Below, in pieces: positions 24,250-39,380 of a DNA stretch of 63,865 nt. Both the position numbers and the translations under genes were made by a program. Below the pieces are notes generated by a model. That model had not been told where the DNA came from, did not search any database, and saw only the letters and a program-made list of their open reading frames with translations. Numbering within the stretch: the first letter of the stretch is position 1; every line of letters starts with the position of its first letter. This DNA comes from Oehlia diaphana (taxonomy: Eukaryota > Glomeromycota > Glomeromycetes > Glomerales > Glomeraceae), in NCBI GenBank assembly GCA_003833135.1, contig QZLH01000549.1, forward strand, positions 14,108-77,972. Direction: 5' to 3'.

Positions 24250-26250
24250 AAGTTAAAAGAAAAATCTTTAACCGTTGAGTCCCAATTACTATTATTGAAA
24301 CTATCATTTTCAAATATACTATTTTTGATCAATGTAATAAATTCTTCATCTGATTTTATCAAATTGTCAATAATTTCAATTCTCTCATTATAATCTTCAT
24401 CCATTTTTTTTCCATATTATATCTTTTTAACAATTCATTTTTTTTTATCACATTATTTAAAGTCTCATATGGTTTAGTTCTGCTTTCTTCTTTACTTGAT
24501 TCTATAATTCTGCTATTTTTATTTTCCAAATATATTAATTATTCTTTTGATACCTTTTTTACTGATATTTTGATCACAACCTTCACATTTAATCAAATTA
24601 GGCGAATGATTCATGTTTAATTCTTCTCCATCAAATATTAAGTGCACTCCTATTCAATGATAATTTTTACTTTGTGATCTTATTCTATCTTTCTGCAAAA
24701 ATTGGCAATTCATCATCTACATTCCAAGTAACTATTTTATTATTTTCTTGTCTCATTTTCATTAAAATAGTTAACGTGAATTTCACTTTTTGCCATTCTT
24801 TCTATAAATTCTTTTTTAATTTTCCTTACATCTCCATTCATATCTTCTAAAATTTTTAATTCTAATTCTTTAAACCATCTTGGTATTTTCCCTTTCATAG
24901 TACTTACTCCTTTTTCTTTACAAAGATGTTTCCACTTCATCATTGCAATTCCATTCGCTTCTAAAATATCTTCTAAAAACATTACTTTTTTATTTTTTCT
25001 TAACAATGTGCTATCTATTATATTTTTTTTATTCAATATTTCTAATGGGTCTATACTTCTGCCTTTAATTCTATGATTATTATTATTTTTATTAATTATT
25101 TCATGGTTGCAAAGACTGATTCTTCATTATTTAATATTTTGATCACTGCTAAGATCCAGTTATTTTTGTTATTTTTTAAAATTTTTAAATCTTCTGGACA
25201 TTTTGATGTCTAATATTTCTATATTAAATAACATTTTTAATTTTTCATTACCATTCGCTTGATATAATATATTCTTACAAATCATTTCTAATTGTAGGTC
25301 ATACTGTATATATGTTTAGTTCCATAAATATCTTTCTCATAAATTATGAAATTTGGCATTGTCTTTGCTAAATTAGCTCTTTTCTTTATTATCATATTTA
25401 ATCTCGTCATCATTTTATTACATTCTGCTTTACTTAGAACTATAGCAGCTGCTGATATTCAATTCTTGGTATAATCACCATATCCATACTGCTATTATCT
25501 GTTTTTCATTAAATCTTTTCTATTGAAAATATTACATGCGCTATTGATTATAGAAACTATTTTTTCTTTGTATATTTTTCATTTTGTTATTATGTCTGAA
25601 AAATATTCCTAGGTAATGATTTCCTTCTTCATTATTTATTTTTTTAACTGGTTCATTATCTATAATTAAGTCATCATCTTTGCTTCTTTCCTGTTAATTT
25701 TAATTAATTCATATTTTCCAACATTTGCCTTTATGTCATTAATATTGAAAAATGATGACAAATATCCATCATTTTTTTCAAATTGATTTTGTCTATACTA
25801 ATCAGAGTTGTATCATCCATGAACGCTATTACATTTATTGTCAAATTTAAATTTTCTATTTCTCCTTTATTTATATTTATGATTTTATCTTTGTTAAATA
25901 TATAACCTGTTTCATTTTTTACTTTATTCAATCTTATCAATAAAGCACTAATAAAGCATCATAGAAGATTTGCCAAAGCAAAGGGGACCAAACTTCACCT
26001 TGATCTATTCCATCTTCTATATGGTACTTTTCCATCATCTCATTATTGACTAGACTTTATTAAATCTATTTAAGCTAATATTCATTTCCAAATTGATAAA
26101 ACTTTACAGTAATTTGATTCTATGCATACTTTTTTCTAACATTTTACTATTTACTGAATCATGTGCCTTGGATATATTTATCAGTAAATCCAGGCTTCTT
26201 TTTTGTTTGCCCTTTTCAGTTTATTACTATTCAAATAATCAATGATATTA
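24250..26250 (-). mobile_element. Decayed non-LTR retrotransposon (reverse transcriptase and C-terminal region)
   Basis: On the minus strand at 25940-25731, INVIAFMDDTTLISID matches the catalytic FxDD block of LINE reverse transcriptases, followed by MMDICHHFSILM. Further on (25036-24740), MMKWKHLCKEKGVST and IPRWFKELE are typical of the region after the polymerase. Pieces between them are out of frame, and stops are frequent. The element is dead and lacks a clean 5' or 3' end here. Confidence 0.75.
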
Positions 26251-26259
26251 AACATAAAG

Positions 26260-29200
26260 TAATGATATAATATTGATTATACTATGCTAATTACAAATTA
26301 CTTGATTTTCTTTATCAAATATATAAATTTTGTTTTTAAGTTCTATAAAGGCAGCACATCTATCTGATAATATAATAAGATATTTATGATAATATATTTC
26401 TTTTTATGCTACAAATTTTTGGAGAATTTGAAGAAGCAATAAAACCAAACTATCAAAACTACATATCACAAGTATTTAAGTTTCCACTTGTAATAATTAA
26501 ATATTGGATCCATCACTTAAGAGACTGCACAAAATATATGAGTATTCACTATACTCACTTTTATCCAAGAGGTGTTTATATATCATATACCTCTAAGACA
26601 TGTTTTTCTTGTAATATTAACCATAACTGGTTGTAAAAAAAACATTTAAATTATTACTGAAACTTGTTCTATTTCTATAATTAAGTTAAAGGATATTACT
26701 TTCATTTTTTTTTTTGTTTTTCTGTATTTTTCGATTATAGATACAGAAAATTAGTCTCATTTTGCTAAAAGTAGTAATGCCTAATACTGATTTTTTTTGC
26801 TTTAATCATTTGGAATGTTGAATTTAGAAAAATTACTGACATACTGAAATACTATTTTTATTGCTTTGAAAATAGTTAATTGAAGCTATATAAAATATAT
26901 ATCTAATGAAATATGTAATAATAAGATCCATATGTAATTTTTTCTTTATTATTCTTATTAAATTTTGGCACCATCCTGACCAGTATTTTTTAACTTCATG
27001 TGATAGTTATTCAGCCAATTAAGATTTACTAGGAATCATAGGATGCCTTTTTTAATGTTCATTATCTCTTTCTTAAAATTTTTTAAAAATATCAGGTATT
27101 TTCAATTTCTAAAAAGTTGACATATCAAATCTAAACATTTATTATTTTGTGATTCTACTATTTTAACTTAGCAATTTTATAAAGTATGTACTCTTCTAAA
27201 TTGTTAAAAAAAAAACTTTCTTTTTCATATTATGTAATAGGTGTAATAAAAAATATTTTCCTTTTTTGTTGTTGTACAGTATTCCACTTCCACACATATT
27301 ACATGTTAGGTATAGTTTATATAAATAAAGGATGGTCTGAGTAATAGAATAATTATTTAAATTTTCTGGATAATTTTAAAGCTCTGAAGGTTTTAAGAAG
27401 TTTTTTTTTAAAAGGAATAGGCCAGCCAATTTCTTTGCTCAGAAACTATCTTGACAAAAGGAATCCAACAAGCTATTAATTGTCTTTCTATAATCACTAG
27501 ATGATATATTATTACACAAACTGAATTCTGATCAATCTGAAAAGAACCAAAAAATGAAATTGAACTGAACTATTCAGAACTTTAATTAGGATTTGTAAAG
27601 ATTAGTGGAAAGTAAAATTGCAAGATATATATAGAATTTGTACAAACAACATTGTTTGTTAACTTTTGTGATGTAAACATGTCCATATCCACATTCTTTT
27701 TATATATTTGCAAAAGCAATCTTTGGATTTATAATTTTCAGATCACCAGTAGTAACAATATTGACCCATTTTCTATCTTTATATTAGGATAGTTTTTTAA
27801 TCTGTGACTGAAGTATTGTAAAGGAATCCACAAGGTCATTTCCTTTCTAATAAAAGGGACTGAAATAAATTTTTAAGTCACTTATGATGAGTTACAAAAA
27901 GAATAAAGGTATAGAAAATAAAAAATAAGATATTTAATCATTAAGAAATTTAATGAATAACTGATTTAATAGTATATTAAAAAACTAGAATAAAAATAAT
28001 GCAATAAGGAAACTATAAGAATAAATAAAATAAAATATCAATGAAAAATAAAATATTGATAATAAATAAAATAAAAAATTGATATCAAAAATAAAAAAGT
28101 AAATATTGATAAAAAATTAAATATAGATAAAAAAAATAAAAAAATAAAGAATAAGAAATATAATTATCTAACTGAATATAATATTAATAATTATTTTCTT
28201 ATAATGTATAATTATTATAGTTTTGAGCTAAACTATCAAACAATTTTTGTTACCAAATAGCAACCATTTTAGTTTTCCATTTTTGACAGCTTGCAGATTA
28301 GAATATACCTCAAACATTACTTTAAAGTTATAAAACAGGAAAGCAGGCCTAAAAATAATAAGATTAAAAAAAAAGCTTGCTAATATTATGAATAACCCAT
28401 TAGTTGACAGTTGTAAAATTAAATGTTATTTTTTGATAAACTTTCAGTTATTAACTATTTCTGCTATAGAATTTTACATCTCTTTTGTAGTAAAAAATAG
28501 ATATTTCTCTTGATTCATTTTCATTATCTATTATGATTCTTCATGAGAATATTTCAAAGAAGTTCAATGAAATAAATTATGTAATTAAAAAATTTGAATG
28601 TCAATTTTATATTTATATTTGTTTCTGTTTCTAGATTATTTGCTTGCTAGGATTAGAACTACCAGTTTAAGATAATTTTCTATTATAATGAAAATACAAT
28701 AAAAATTCATTATATTTAGATCCATTATAAAATAAGAAAATTTTGTTATTTTCTTAAGATGAAAAGTATGGAATAGTAAAATTAATAAAATATTATTAAT
28801 TATAATTTACTATATAGTGCTAAAATTCTTGTCTATAAGAAAAGGATCGTAGTTCATATAATTAATAGTGTATCCAACTGGCTTGGTGGAGTTGCAAGAT
28901 GAGATCTGAAACATAAGCAAAATGAGTTTTTAATTTCCATCTTTTTGAACAATTAACAAGTATATACAAGTGCTGGGTTTTAGATGGAATACCAATTCCA
29001 AAAGTGGTCAAACTGTATCATATCCTAATTAGGCAAGTTACAATAGAAAAAATTAATATTAAAGTAGAACTAATTGTTAATCTGCTGGTTAAGCTTAAGA
29101 TATCTTTATATGAATGTGAAATTTATTTTATTATGAGCCTATCAAAATTCTCACTATTTTCATCTTCAATTATCTCAACTTTTGATAAAGTCATAGTTAT

Positions 29201-32200
29201 TGGTGAATTTCATGTAATAGTAAAATAAATCCTCCATTATTTCTTTTCCATTATTTCTTCATAATGAGCATGATAAGTATTTTTTTTTATTCCTATTGGA
29301 TAATTGTACTAAAAGTACAATATTTAATGCAATTTTAGAAAAGTCTCTAATAAACTTATAATAATAATAATGCTGATTATAACCATATCAAATTTGTTGG
29401 TATAGGAAAAAAGTTTCTAATTTTTTCAACTTTTTCTGCCATTTTTGAGTATTTGCCCTATGGTTTTTATTAATTATTTATTGATAAATAGTTTCTTTTT
29501 AATAATTTTCATCTGGTTCATTTTTCAAGATCCAGAAACAATAATAATTATCAAACTTAATTTTCAAATTTTGCATATCTAAGTATTTTACAGACTTGGT
29601 ATAAATGCCTAAGTATTGTTTTAAAATTCCTTTTGAATAAATTACAATATAATCCAAGATTCTAAATATATGTCCAAATGATGTCATAAAGAACTTGGTA
29701 ATCTTTATCATCCAGTCATAAGTTTTTATTTTTTAAAAAGGAGTTCAATTGTTTTTTGAGTAGCCATTCATTTATAATGAACATTTTGTAACTTTCATCT
29801 TTCAAAAATATTGATATAATGAGATGTAATGATGATTAGTTCACATTTCATATGATTAATTTTGGTATCTAAAATGTCAAAGAAACTAGTTGCTAAATCA
29901 AGAGTAGATTGAATTCATTATTGTGGTGAATTGATTTTTTTGCTTATACTTTCAGTAGAAGTATTAAATTCAATAAACCAGCTGAAGTAATATTAAGTGA
30001 ATTCTATTACTAATTACTAGCTTAGAATCCTTGGCTATATTATAACAACAGGTTGACAATATTTGTTACATTTCAATCCATCAATTAAGATAAATTAATA
30101 AACATCCTTAATTATACAAAAAATGTTTGCATTATTCCCATACATTGGTAGATATATCATATATGGTAAGATGGGTCCAAAATTGTCAATACTCTCATAA
30201 AAGTCTAAAATGTTTTTAAAATTTCAATCTTAATTTGTTATGTATTTATAAATTTTAAATACTAAATAGACTAAGGAAATGAGATGTAAAAAATGAAACA
30301 ATATTAAAAAGAATGACTAAGAAAGTGAGATGCAAAAAATGAACTGGAAATGACATTAAAAGAACAATTGAGAAAAATAAAACAATATTAAAAGGGATGA
30401 CAAAAAGAGATTATTGGAATAAGTTCTCCAACTGCCCAATTGTTTAATTTGATAAGATATTATAAAAATTATCAGTTTTCTTAATACTTTTGAATAATAA
30501 CCTAGTGTTTTTTCTTAAATATTTTTTTCCCTTAATTATATTAAAATCATTTTTGAAATTATGTTAGATATATAGTAAGGGTTATATATTAATATTTTTA
30601 ATATTTTCTTTCTAGAGTACTTATTAAAGGTTGCAATATAAATTAAATTATTCCATAAAAATATCTTTTAGAAATAAAATAAGAAAGAAATATTTGAAGA
30701 AAATAGTAAAATTATGAGATTTTTCTATCCACCAAAGTGAACTTGTTTTTGATAAATATTAAAATCATAAAAAAATGAATATCAGATTTATATCACGCTT
30801 TTTCAAAATAATATCAAATTTCGTACAACATCCCTTTATGTATATTTGATAAATTTGCAATCAAAAATTTTAACTTAAAAGTTTCAGGTTTGATCACTGT
30901 ATTCTGCTATCCTGCATGGAAAATATTTGATGCTGAATCCGATCCCCTTAGTGATTGGAAGATTGCCATGTAATAGTAAACAGGAAGGAAATGCCACCAC
31001 AACTTGACTTGGTTTCAATTCTACTGATTTCAAATTGTGGAAAGCACAATTCACCTCCTTAAAAGTCTCTTAAGGCAATCAAAAATAAAGTCCATTTGGA
31101 TTATCATTATTGCCGAATCACCTAAAGCTATTCATATCATCATTTATAAGTAACTCATTTACAGATTGAGGTTTAAATAATTTAATTAAGGTCATACACT
31201 TTGGATTATAAAATTTAATGAATGGACATATTAGGGAACTGAAAAAAATTACAGCTCTATTTGTACCTATAATCTAATAAATTATATACTATAAATTTAA
31301 GCAATTCTAGATTAACCAATCTTTCATATCTAGTCTAAGAGATTATATACTATAAATTTAGGAATTCATGTAAAGTATGTAAAGCATGTGTATTTAAGAG
31401 TATAGAGTAACAGTCTAATACTATTTACTGTATATGTAGTAGTAAAAAATATAAATTTGATAAGTTCAGAAGATATTATACAATCATATGATATGATCAA
31501 GATCAAGATTTAATTGATTTATTTGTGGATTATAATCATGATGACCTGATGGCCGACATAGAGAAATTGAAAAGAAAAAATATTATTTATTTCAGCTAGT
31601 TTTTTTGCAATTTATTTTCAAAAAAAATAAATAAATAAATATTGTATTGTAAAAGACATGCTTTGAGAGATATTTAAATTTAATGTCATTGACTGAGATT
31701 ATTGAATAACTAGTATATAAATATGAAAAATTCCAGATAATATAGTTTAATAATTTGACTAGAGAAAAGGGAAAGAAAAAGGGGAGGGATTAATAAAAAT
31801 AGTGAATAAGCCATTCAATTTATAGTTAAATTTCCTTGAAACATCATGATCTACATAACCTTTTTTTTTATTTAATTACCATAGCCAAAAATCACCACAG
31901 CCATTAAATTCTAACTAGGCCACACTTAATCAAGTTTATAACTTATAAGGCTTAAAACATTAATTCTATATCAAAAGATTTGATAATATGATAGTAAGAT
32001 ATACAAAATATATTATAAAGCCACAAGTGGAACTAATTTCAATATTATAATATTGTAACCTGTTAAATTGAAATATGTTTACTTAAGCCCCTAAATACAT
32101 TAAAATAAAAAATGGCTATTGTATTCATAACACTTTATTTTAACTGATATCTTTATTATCCATTCATCAATTAATATCAGTGATTTTAATATTATTTGCA

Positions 32201-35200
32201 ACTAAATATATTGTAAAATACTTGCTACACTTTTTTTGACTTTTTTGGGGGTTCCCGTTTCTTATGAATTTCGTGTAAAATACTTAATTATTATTTATTT
32301 TCAGTAAAATAAAATAATTATTTAAGCAAATTTAATTATGCAAGTTTATATTATTTTTTATTTTCAAGAAAACAAACAATCATATAAAATTTTCTTGCTG
32401 GATTTTTTATCACATTGCACTATATAATTATTATTTTATTCTAAAGTACAAATATATGGAAAGTGTTACAAGTTGTTTTATTATACGTTTTTCGTTTCTT
32501 AATTTATTTAACTTTCAAATGAAATTTTATTAAAATTATAGATATTATAATGAAGATAATTTGAAATTTCAAATACAGTATTTATTAGAATAACTTCATA
32601 AACTTAACCTAAATACAAATAAACTATATAATTTCTATTATTAACTTATTTTGAACACTTAGAAATACTTATTTAACAATTTTTTTCTTTACCAATAAAT
32701 TGCTTGATTAATACCTTTTTCAATTCCAAACTCCATTTTCATACATATTAGCAAGGTTATTTTAAAGTTTGTCACATTTTGAATTAATACAAATGTATTT
32801 TCATAACTTTAAGCGATTAAATTTGGATTTTCTAAATTCACAAGTTCATATATATAATTATATGAACAATTAGCTATGACGGACTTTATAAAATTATAAT
32901 ATCCAAATAAATAAAATATATAATAGAATTATTTTGGTTAATCATAAACTTCTATAATATTGCTTTCTTATTGCCTTTACACAGATTCTTAAAAAAATAT
33001 ATTTAACGGTTTAAGTTTTGGATTTAAAATATTTGATGTATTATCATTGCAAGAATTATTTATAATTATCCATTATTGAATAATTACAGCGAATGAAATT
33101 TTTTTTTATTATTTTTAGGCTTTATTATACAACGATTGCAAGGAACGTCCGGATAAAAAATCCATCTTCATAGAAATTGTGCATGGTAGTACTGCCGTAA
33201 TTGATCAACTTACCACAGATAATTTTCTGCGGCTGCAAATTTATTAGAGAGACGTACAGTAGATATTTACTTGATTTGACTTAATATTAATAAAATTGCA
33301 ATTAAATTAAACTTATGCAAGTTAATTATATTTTCCGCGTTAATTTGAGATGAATTTGCTTCTAAAAGTTTATGAAATTATTTAAGAATAATTTATTAAA
33401 TAAAAAGGATTATTGAAGACACATTATGAAATACGGCAAAACAAAAGAATTAATGTTATCTTTTCTTTTATCTTTTTACAAGTGCAAAAGTAGGTAATGA
33501 TTTAAAAAACTTTAAGAATAATACAAAATTATAATCGTCATAACAAACCATTAAGAGTTTTATTATATCTCTCATAGCTTTTTTATTCACAATTATTAGA
33601 TTATATTAATCTATCAATATTTAAAAAAATTCCTACAAATTATCATCAGGCATTTTTATCTAAATAAGCGTGAAAAGTTTAACTTACGGATCCTAAAATA
33701 GTAATTATTAATTACTTGGGCGGTTATTTATTTTGGCTTAATATTTCTATATTAAATTTTGATTTTTCGATGCTTATTATCTTCAAAAATCTAATTGACA
33801 CATTTGAAAGTTATTACTATTTCGTCCTCATCTTTATAATTATAATTGTAAGTTATATGATCATATGATCACATGATAACATGAAAGAATACAGTACGTT
33901 AGGTCGTTAAGTTATGGTTTGCGCAGTAAATCCAATTAGAGGCTGTGGGCGAATATTATCCGTTTCAGCTTAGCTAGCTTAGCTTATCCGTGTTGTGTAA
34001 GCCATTAATTTATGTGGCACAATGGGAATTTTTAAATTTCATAATCAAATTAATTTTTGAATAATACCAATCAAAATCAAACAACAAATCAAAAATGTGA
34101 AATATATAACAGACAAATTTTTCAAAAAATATTAATAATAACCCCTAAACTTTAAATCTCCTCATAATAAAATAAATATCATAAAAAAAAAGTTTAAAAG
34201 GAAAAATACTTCCTAAAATTATAATATTATTGTTTACAGTAAATCAGTTAAACATCTACAACCAATATTGACATTTATAATGCCTATGATTCTTAAATTT
34301 ATACTTTTTATAAATTATTATAATTAAAATAAAGCAATAATTATGGGCACAATTATTGAACTGTAAAAAATGTTAAAAAATACATTCATACATTAATTAT
34401 AGATTTTGATCATTTTCAATTAACATAATTCTCCATTAATTTATATACAAATTGTGGAACATTATACATGGATGATACAGCACAATAACACACATCCATG
34501 TTGAATCTGCACTCTACATGACATACAAATAGTAGGAATATAGGAATATAATCTTAAAGAGATACTCTTAGAATATAATATAAAAAATTTATATTTGAAC
34601 CAAATATTTTCAAATTAGTTGGTGGAAGCCAAATTTACAAATAAATTTCCTATTGTGATTGTACTTGCTGTTAAGTCCTTTTAGGCCCAATAACATCAGC
34701 TGCTGCTGAATGCAAATGGAAAAATTTTGGATTTATTGGTAACTATAATTAATTAAAATTAAATACATTATTCATAAACTTGATTGTAACTCTAATTCAT
34801 CCCAAAATATAAATAGTTTTTATAATTAATTACAGTCAAAAGTTACTAAAATTGAAAAATGGAATAAACATAATATATAAATACATATATATTTTATATA
34901 CTTCAATAAAAAAAAATGTAAAAATATAAGATCAAAACCTCTGTATCTAGAAGGATAAGACAATATGTCAACATTCCTTCTGGTTATCAAATACATCAAC
35001 TTAATAGGTGGTCTGATTTTAACTCCTTATAGAGAATATCCTTTTTTATTAGAGAATTATACAATCTTCTTGAACCATACTTGAGAAAATAAAGAATATG
35101 AATATTTTGATCATAAATCCTCAAAATGGAATATTATTGAGTTTTGCAACTAAAGATAAAAAACTTTATTTCATTATATATACTCTCGATTCACTTAATG

Positions 35201-36900
35201 TGTGGAGCGCCAAAACAAGCTCAAAGATACCAATTAAGTGGATACCATTTAATAAGAAGGCTTGTTTTATTAGAATCAGCAAATTTATATCATAACCGCT
35301 TTAAAAATTTAGAAAAAGTAGATTGTATACTATTGAAAAAATTATCTCCAATTGTAATGGATATCCAAGGACTTTAGTGGAATTTTGAATGACAATACAG
35401 CCTTGAGCAACAAAACTTAAGACATCTTTAACATGTAGAATAGTAACTTCTGCAGGAGTATCAACTCAAAAGAACTCATTTCTTTGGAATGTATATTGAT
35501 TAGATTACTAGTGATAATGAAAATTTAATGTTGTCCCAACCTTATCTCCAATTGCCCTTTAATGTTTCTGTGTATCTGACATAATCCAAGAAAGTAAAGA
35601 TGCAAGAGCTATTGCTGATATACTAGAAGCATATTAGCTGAAGAATTTTTATTTGAATGAGTAGAAAACTGTTCAAAAGATTTCACAACAATTGGGAAAA
35701 AATACAATTGTAGATTTCAATAGTATATATAGTTTTTGTAAAGATCTGAAAAGAAAAATCAGAATAAAACTTCTACAAAAAAAAATTGCAGTGTGTCACA
35801 GCAAAATAGAATTTTAATCAAATGGAAAATAGATTGTTATCTTAAATATCTCAGTAGTATTTTTGGAACATGGTGTGGAGAAGGAAACAACAAAAAATCT
35901 CCTTGGAGAAATATTATTAGTATAGAAAGAATGTTAATTTAAAATTTATGATGATGGAAAATCATGATTTTTAATATCATTCCTAAAAGTTTAACATGGA
36001 AAAATCCATTATACTAAGAAATTCATAATATTTACATTCCACTTCTACTAAGGTTCATGATTTCAAAATCTCTATATTTTCATTATTCTCATTATTCATC
36101 ATTATAAAAAAATTTTTTTTCTTTATGTTAAGAAAAAATACACATCAAGTAAAAAGAAAGGATTTTACACCCTTTATATATAAAATACATTTTTTATGAA
36201 AAATGTTAGTACAAAAAAATTTTTTACATGCTGCAATATTAAGTATGATGAACTAAACATACAGCTATATATTCAGGATAATTAAAGAAATTGATTCAAT
36301 AATTAAATCAAACTATAGATATAAAATATTTATTATTATACAATAATAATTCTTTATTCATTTACTGTCTATTCATTTTTTACTTTCATCTTATACATAA
36401 ATTGAACAAGACACCTATGATGCTAAAATATTTCAAGCATAAAAAAGTGATTCATAAAGATAAATAAAAAGAATATTACAACATTGAATTGATGATTCTC
36501 AGTCTATTTGAAATCTTTTTTTATGTATTTGTGATTCATCACAGTAGAAAATGAAGAAAATTAAATTTTTGAAAAATATTTAATAGAATTTAAAGGACTT
36601 ACAATAGACCAATATACAGGCTCAAGCAATAAAAAAAAATTTGGAAATTATTTTTGCAAAAAAGGATTGTTTATATATTACTACAACAATTATCTGTCAC
36701 AATCAATCAAGAAAATTATATCATCATGATCATTATTATCACAACTACTAAAACCATATAATCCTTAACTTAATGAAATATGAATAAATTTAGTAGTAAA
36801 TAATCTTTATAGTTACTGAATTAATATCAATATTCAACAGTATTTAAGAACATTAAATTAATAAAGAATTATAGGCAATAACTTGGATATATTGACAATT
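26260..36900. other. Long gene desert, very AT-rich
   Basis: About 10 kb without a supportable gene on either strand. It holds simple A/T repeats (27960-28150, ATAAAATAAAATATTGAT-like) and 50-bp imperfect direct repeats at 30270-30420 (GAGATGTAAAAAATGAA-like). A short less AT-rich patch at 33860-34020 has nothing recognisable. Probably a graveyard of old mobile elements. Confidence 0.5.
33118..33247 (+). pseudogene. Isolated exon-like fragment
   Basis: After a strong 3' splice-like sequence (TTTTTTATTATTTTTAG) an open frame reads ALYNDCKERPDKKSIFIEIV, then GSTAVIDQLTTDNFLRL, and stops at TAG. Composition is richer in G and C than the surroundings. No neighbouring exon was found and the family is not recognised. 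It may be a stray piece of a mobile element. Confidence 0.3.
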
Positions 36901-36929
36901 TAACACTAGAGTACAAAGTATTTAAAGAA

Positions 36930-37110
36930 TAGAATTGATCAAGAGCTATAACCACACCAATACATCATATCAATGCACTAATTGAAGATACTAAAATTAA
37001 CCACAAGGAATTCTGATTGTTTCATGAAATATTAGTAAAGCATTTGACTCTATTAGCTTGCTTGAATGGTCTAATTAGCCATGAAAAGAATAGACTTACT
37101 AAACAGCATT
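36930..37110 (+). mobile_element. LINE reverse-transcriptase remnant
   Basis: The + strand reads TTPIHHINALIEDTKINHKE, then a broken FHEILVKHLTL segment. This resembles the stretch just before and at the first catalytic aspartate block of reverse transcriptases of fungal LINEs (TPIHxxNxLIEDA followed by DxxKAFDS). The aspartate itself is lost in this frame. It is only a fragment. Confidence 0.5.
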
Positions 37111-37112
37111 AT

Positions 37113-37160
37113 ACACAGCTATTACAGCTATTACAGCTATTATAGCCATTACAGCTATTA
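37113..37160. repeat. Nine-base microsatellite (ACAGCTATT)n
   Basis: Five units of ACAGCTATT with one variant (ATAGCCATT). It directly follows the LINE remnant. Confidence 0.85.
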
Positions 37161-38839
37161 ATAACCAAAAATAAAAGGTCTTCCATAAAATTAGCTATTA
37201 TAAGTTAACTTTTATTATTTCTTATTGTTTCAAAATTCAAAGGTAAAAATTCCAAGATATTTCCAAAGTATTCAATTCAGTGAACTTGTCAATGCTACAG
37301 TTCTCATTCAAACACCTGGATCTGCTTTATTCTAATAGAATTTTTATGGAACATGGCCCTACATATTGTATCAAGTTCATATCAGTATTGACCAATGAAT
37401 TTGGATTAAAATTATAAGCTTTGAAATGGCTTCTAATGTGATTAAAAATATTATATATAAGTTTATAAGAATACTAGTAATGAATAAATCATAATAATAA
37501 TGCTTATCTAAACATAGTAACTAAACAGAGTAGATACAAGTTTATTCTAAACTCTTGGAATCTATCTAGATAAAGGTATATGAAAAAAATACAACAATTC
37601 TTGCAAAATGGAAAGTATTTAATGATGAATCAATTGATATATATCCAGTATATATACACATATAGATTTAACAAAATTTTTTTAGAAGGTAAAAATGAAT
37701 TTGGATTTCCAAAATTCCAAGTTGAGTTAGAGCAGATCGTGGTGGTGAGAATATACTTGTTAAAAGATATATAAATAAAATCAATAGAGAAAAAAAAATG
37801 GTTTTATTTCTGAATGATCAGTTCATAATCAAAGAATTGAACATTTATGATAATAGTTATTAATGCAAAAAACTAGTTATTTATTAATTTTTATTAATCA
37901 ACTGGTAATTGATTGAATCATTGAAGACTGTTAATCTTTTAGAATATAAGATTGAAAAGAATGCATTCTTTTTACATCATAGTAGCATACTGAAATAATC
38001 AAGTTATTATAAAAGTAGATACTCACTAAAAAGAATACTAATTATGCTGAAAATCTCTTATTTATCAATATTTTATCTTCATAATTACTTGAAATATTCC
38101 TATATTATATAAACAAAAATTACTCATATTATAAAGATTGTTAGTAAATGGACAAGTTAAGTAATATTTTTATTTGTTCAAATAATACTATAATTAGGGT
38201 ATTCTTTGATATTTAAAATGAAAAATTTTTAATTTCAAAATTACTAACAATCTGTATAATACTATTGGACTGTTACTATTATAAATATATTAGTAAAATT
38301 TTAAGGCAAATTTATTATAATTTTTTCTTATTTTAGAATTTGAGATATATATAAATAAGTTATAAATATTAAAATATAATTATTGATTTATTTTACTATT
38401 TATTGAATCCAAGATTGAAATTAAAATATTACAAAGATCATAATTGGAAAGAAACATTAGTAAATACTATTTATCATAAGTAAATATAAATTTAATATTT
38501 TGCTTTTTTTGTTTAATATAATATATTAATTTTATTATTTTTTTTTTAGATTTGTTGATATTTACAATAAATTTACCACAATTATTACCATTGTAACAAG
38601 AATTAACATGTACATGCATATGTAAAAAGGTGTCACAAATACATATAATACAAATTTCTTCAAAAGGGCAAGAAAAAAAATATGAGGAAAACTATCAGAG
38701 AGTATCATTATCAATATATATAAACCAGTAATTCAGACTTCAAAATATAACAGACAAAAATGAAATGACTGAGTAATTACAATAAAAAATAGCATATAAT
38801 AACAAACTTATAATATTGTATTAATTATTATTTTTATAG

Positions 38840-39013
38840 TTATTAGGTATTACAAGTGACAATGCATCCAATATAAATACATTCTTTGATTATTTTAAGA
38901 AAATGTGCAATGAAAACAATGTTACATTTGACACTGAGCATCAATGTATATACTGTTTTATGCATATTATTAATTTAGCAGCTCAAGATGCTCTAAAGTT
39001 CCTAAAAGGATAA
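38840..39013 (+). pseudogene. hAT-type transposase fragment
   Basis: After an AG (TTTTTATAG) the frame reads LLGITSDNASNINTFFDYF and later CIYCFMHIINLAAQDALK before TAA. TDNASN and the CxxHxxNLxxxDAL block are characteristic of the hAT transposase core around its second acidic residue. A continuation at 39056-39295 is out of frame and weak. Confidence 0.7.
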
Positions 39014-39380
39014 AATTCTAATATTTTAGACGTTATGAAAATTTTGTGACAAAGAATGACATTTTTTATTAACGAAGAAATACTATTACAAATTGGCGCA
39101 ATTATACAGAAAAGTGATAATTTGTATTTAGATGGGTTTTTTGCATTAGAAATTTTTGCTAAAGATAGTAATATAGAAAAGTTTAATTTTGAAGGAAAAT
39201 TATTGATGGCCAAAAATGAATGTAAAGTATATATACTAGTAGGACTTATAGTAGCAATTTTGATGTTACCTTGTAATATTATCATAGATTTATAACTTGA
39301 TTTAAAAATAGTGAGATGGCTACTAGAATATTCAGTGTAAGAAGAGAATTAGATGATAAATTATATCTTTATCTTAATTT

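Noticed and set aside
35098..35377. Two overlapping + strand ORFs in the gene desert
   Set aside because: Different frames over the same bases, no recognisable motif; at best old mobile-element scraps.
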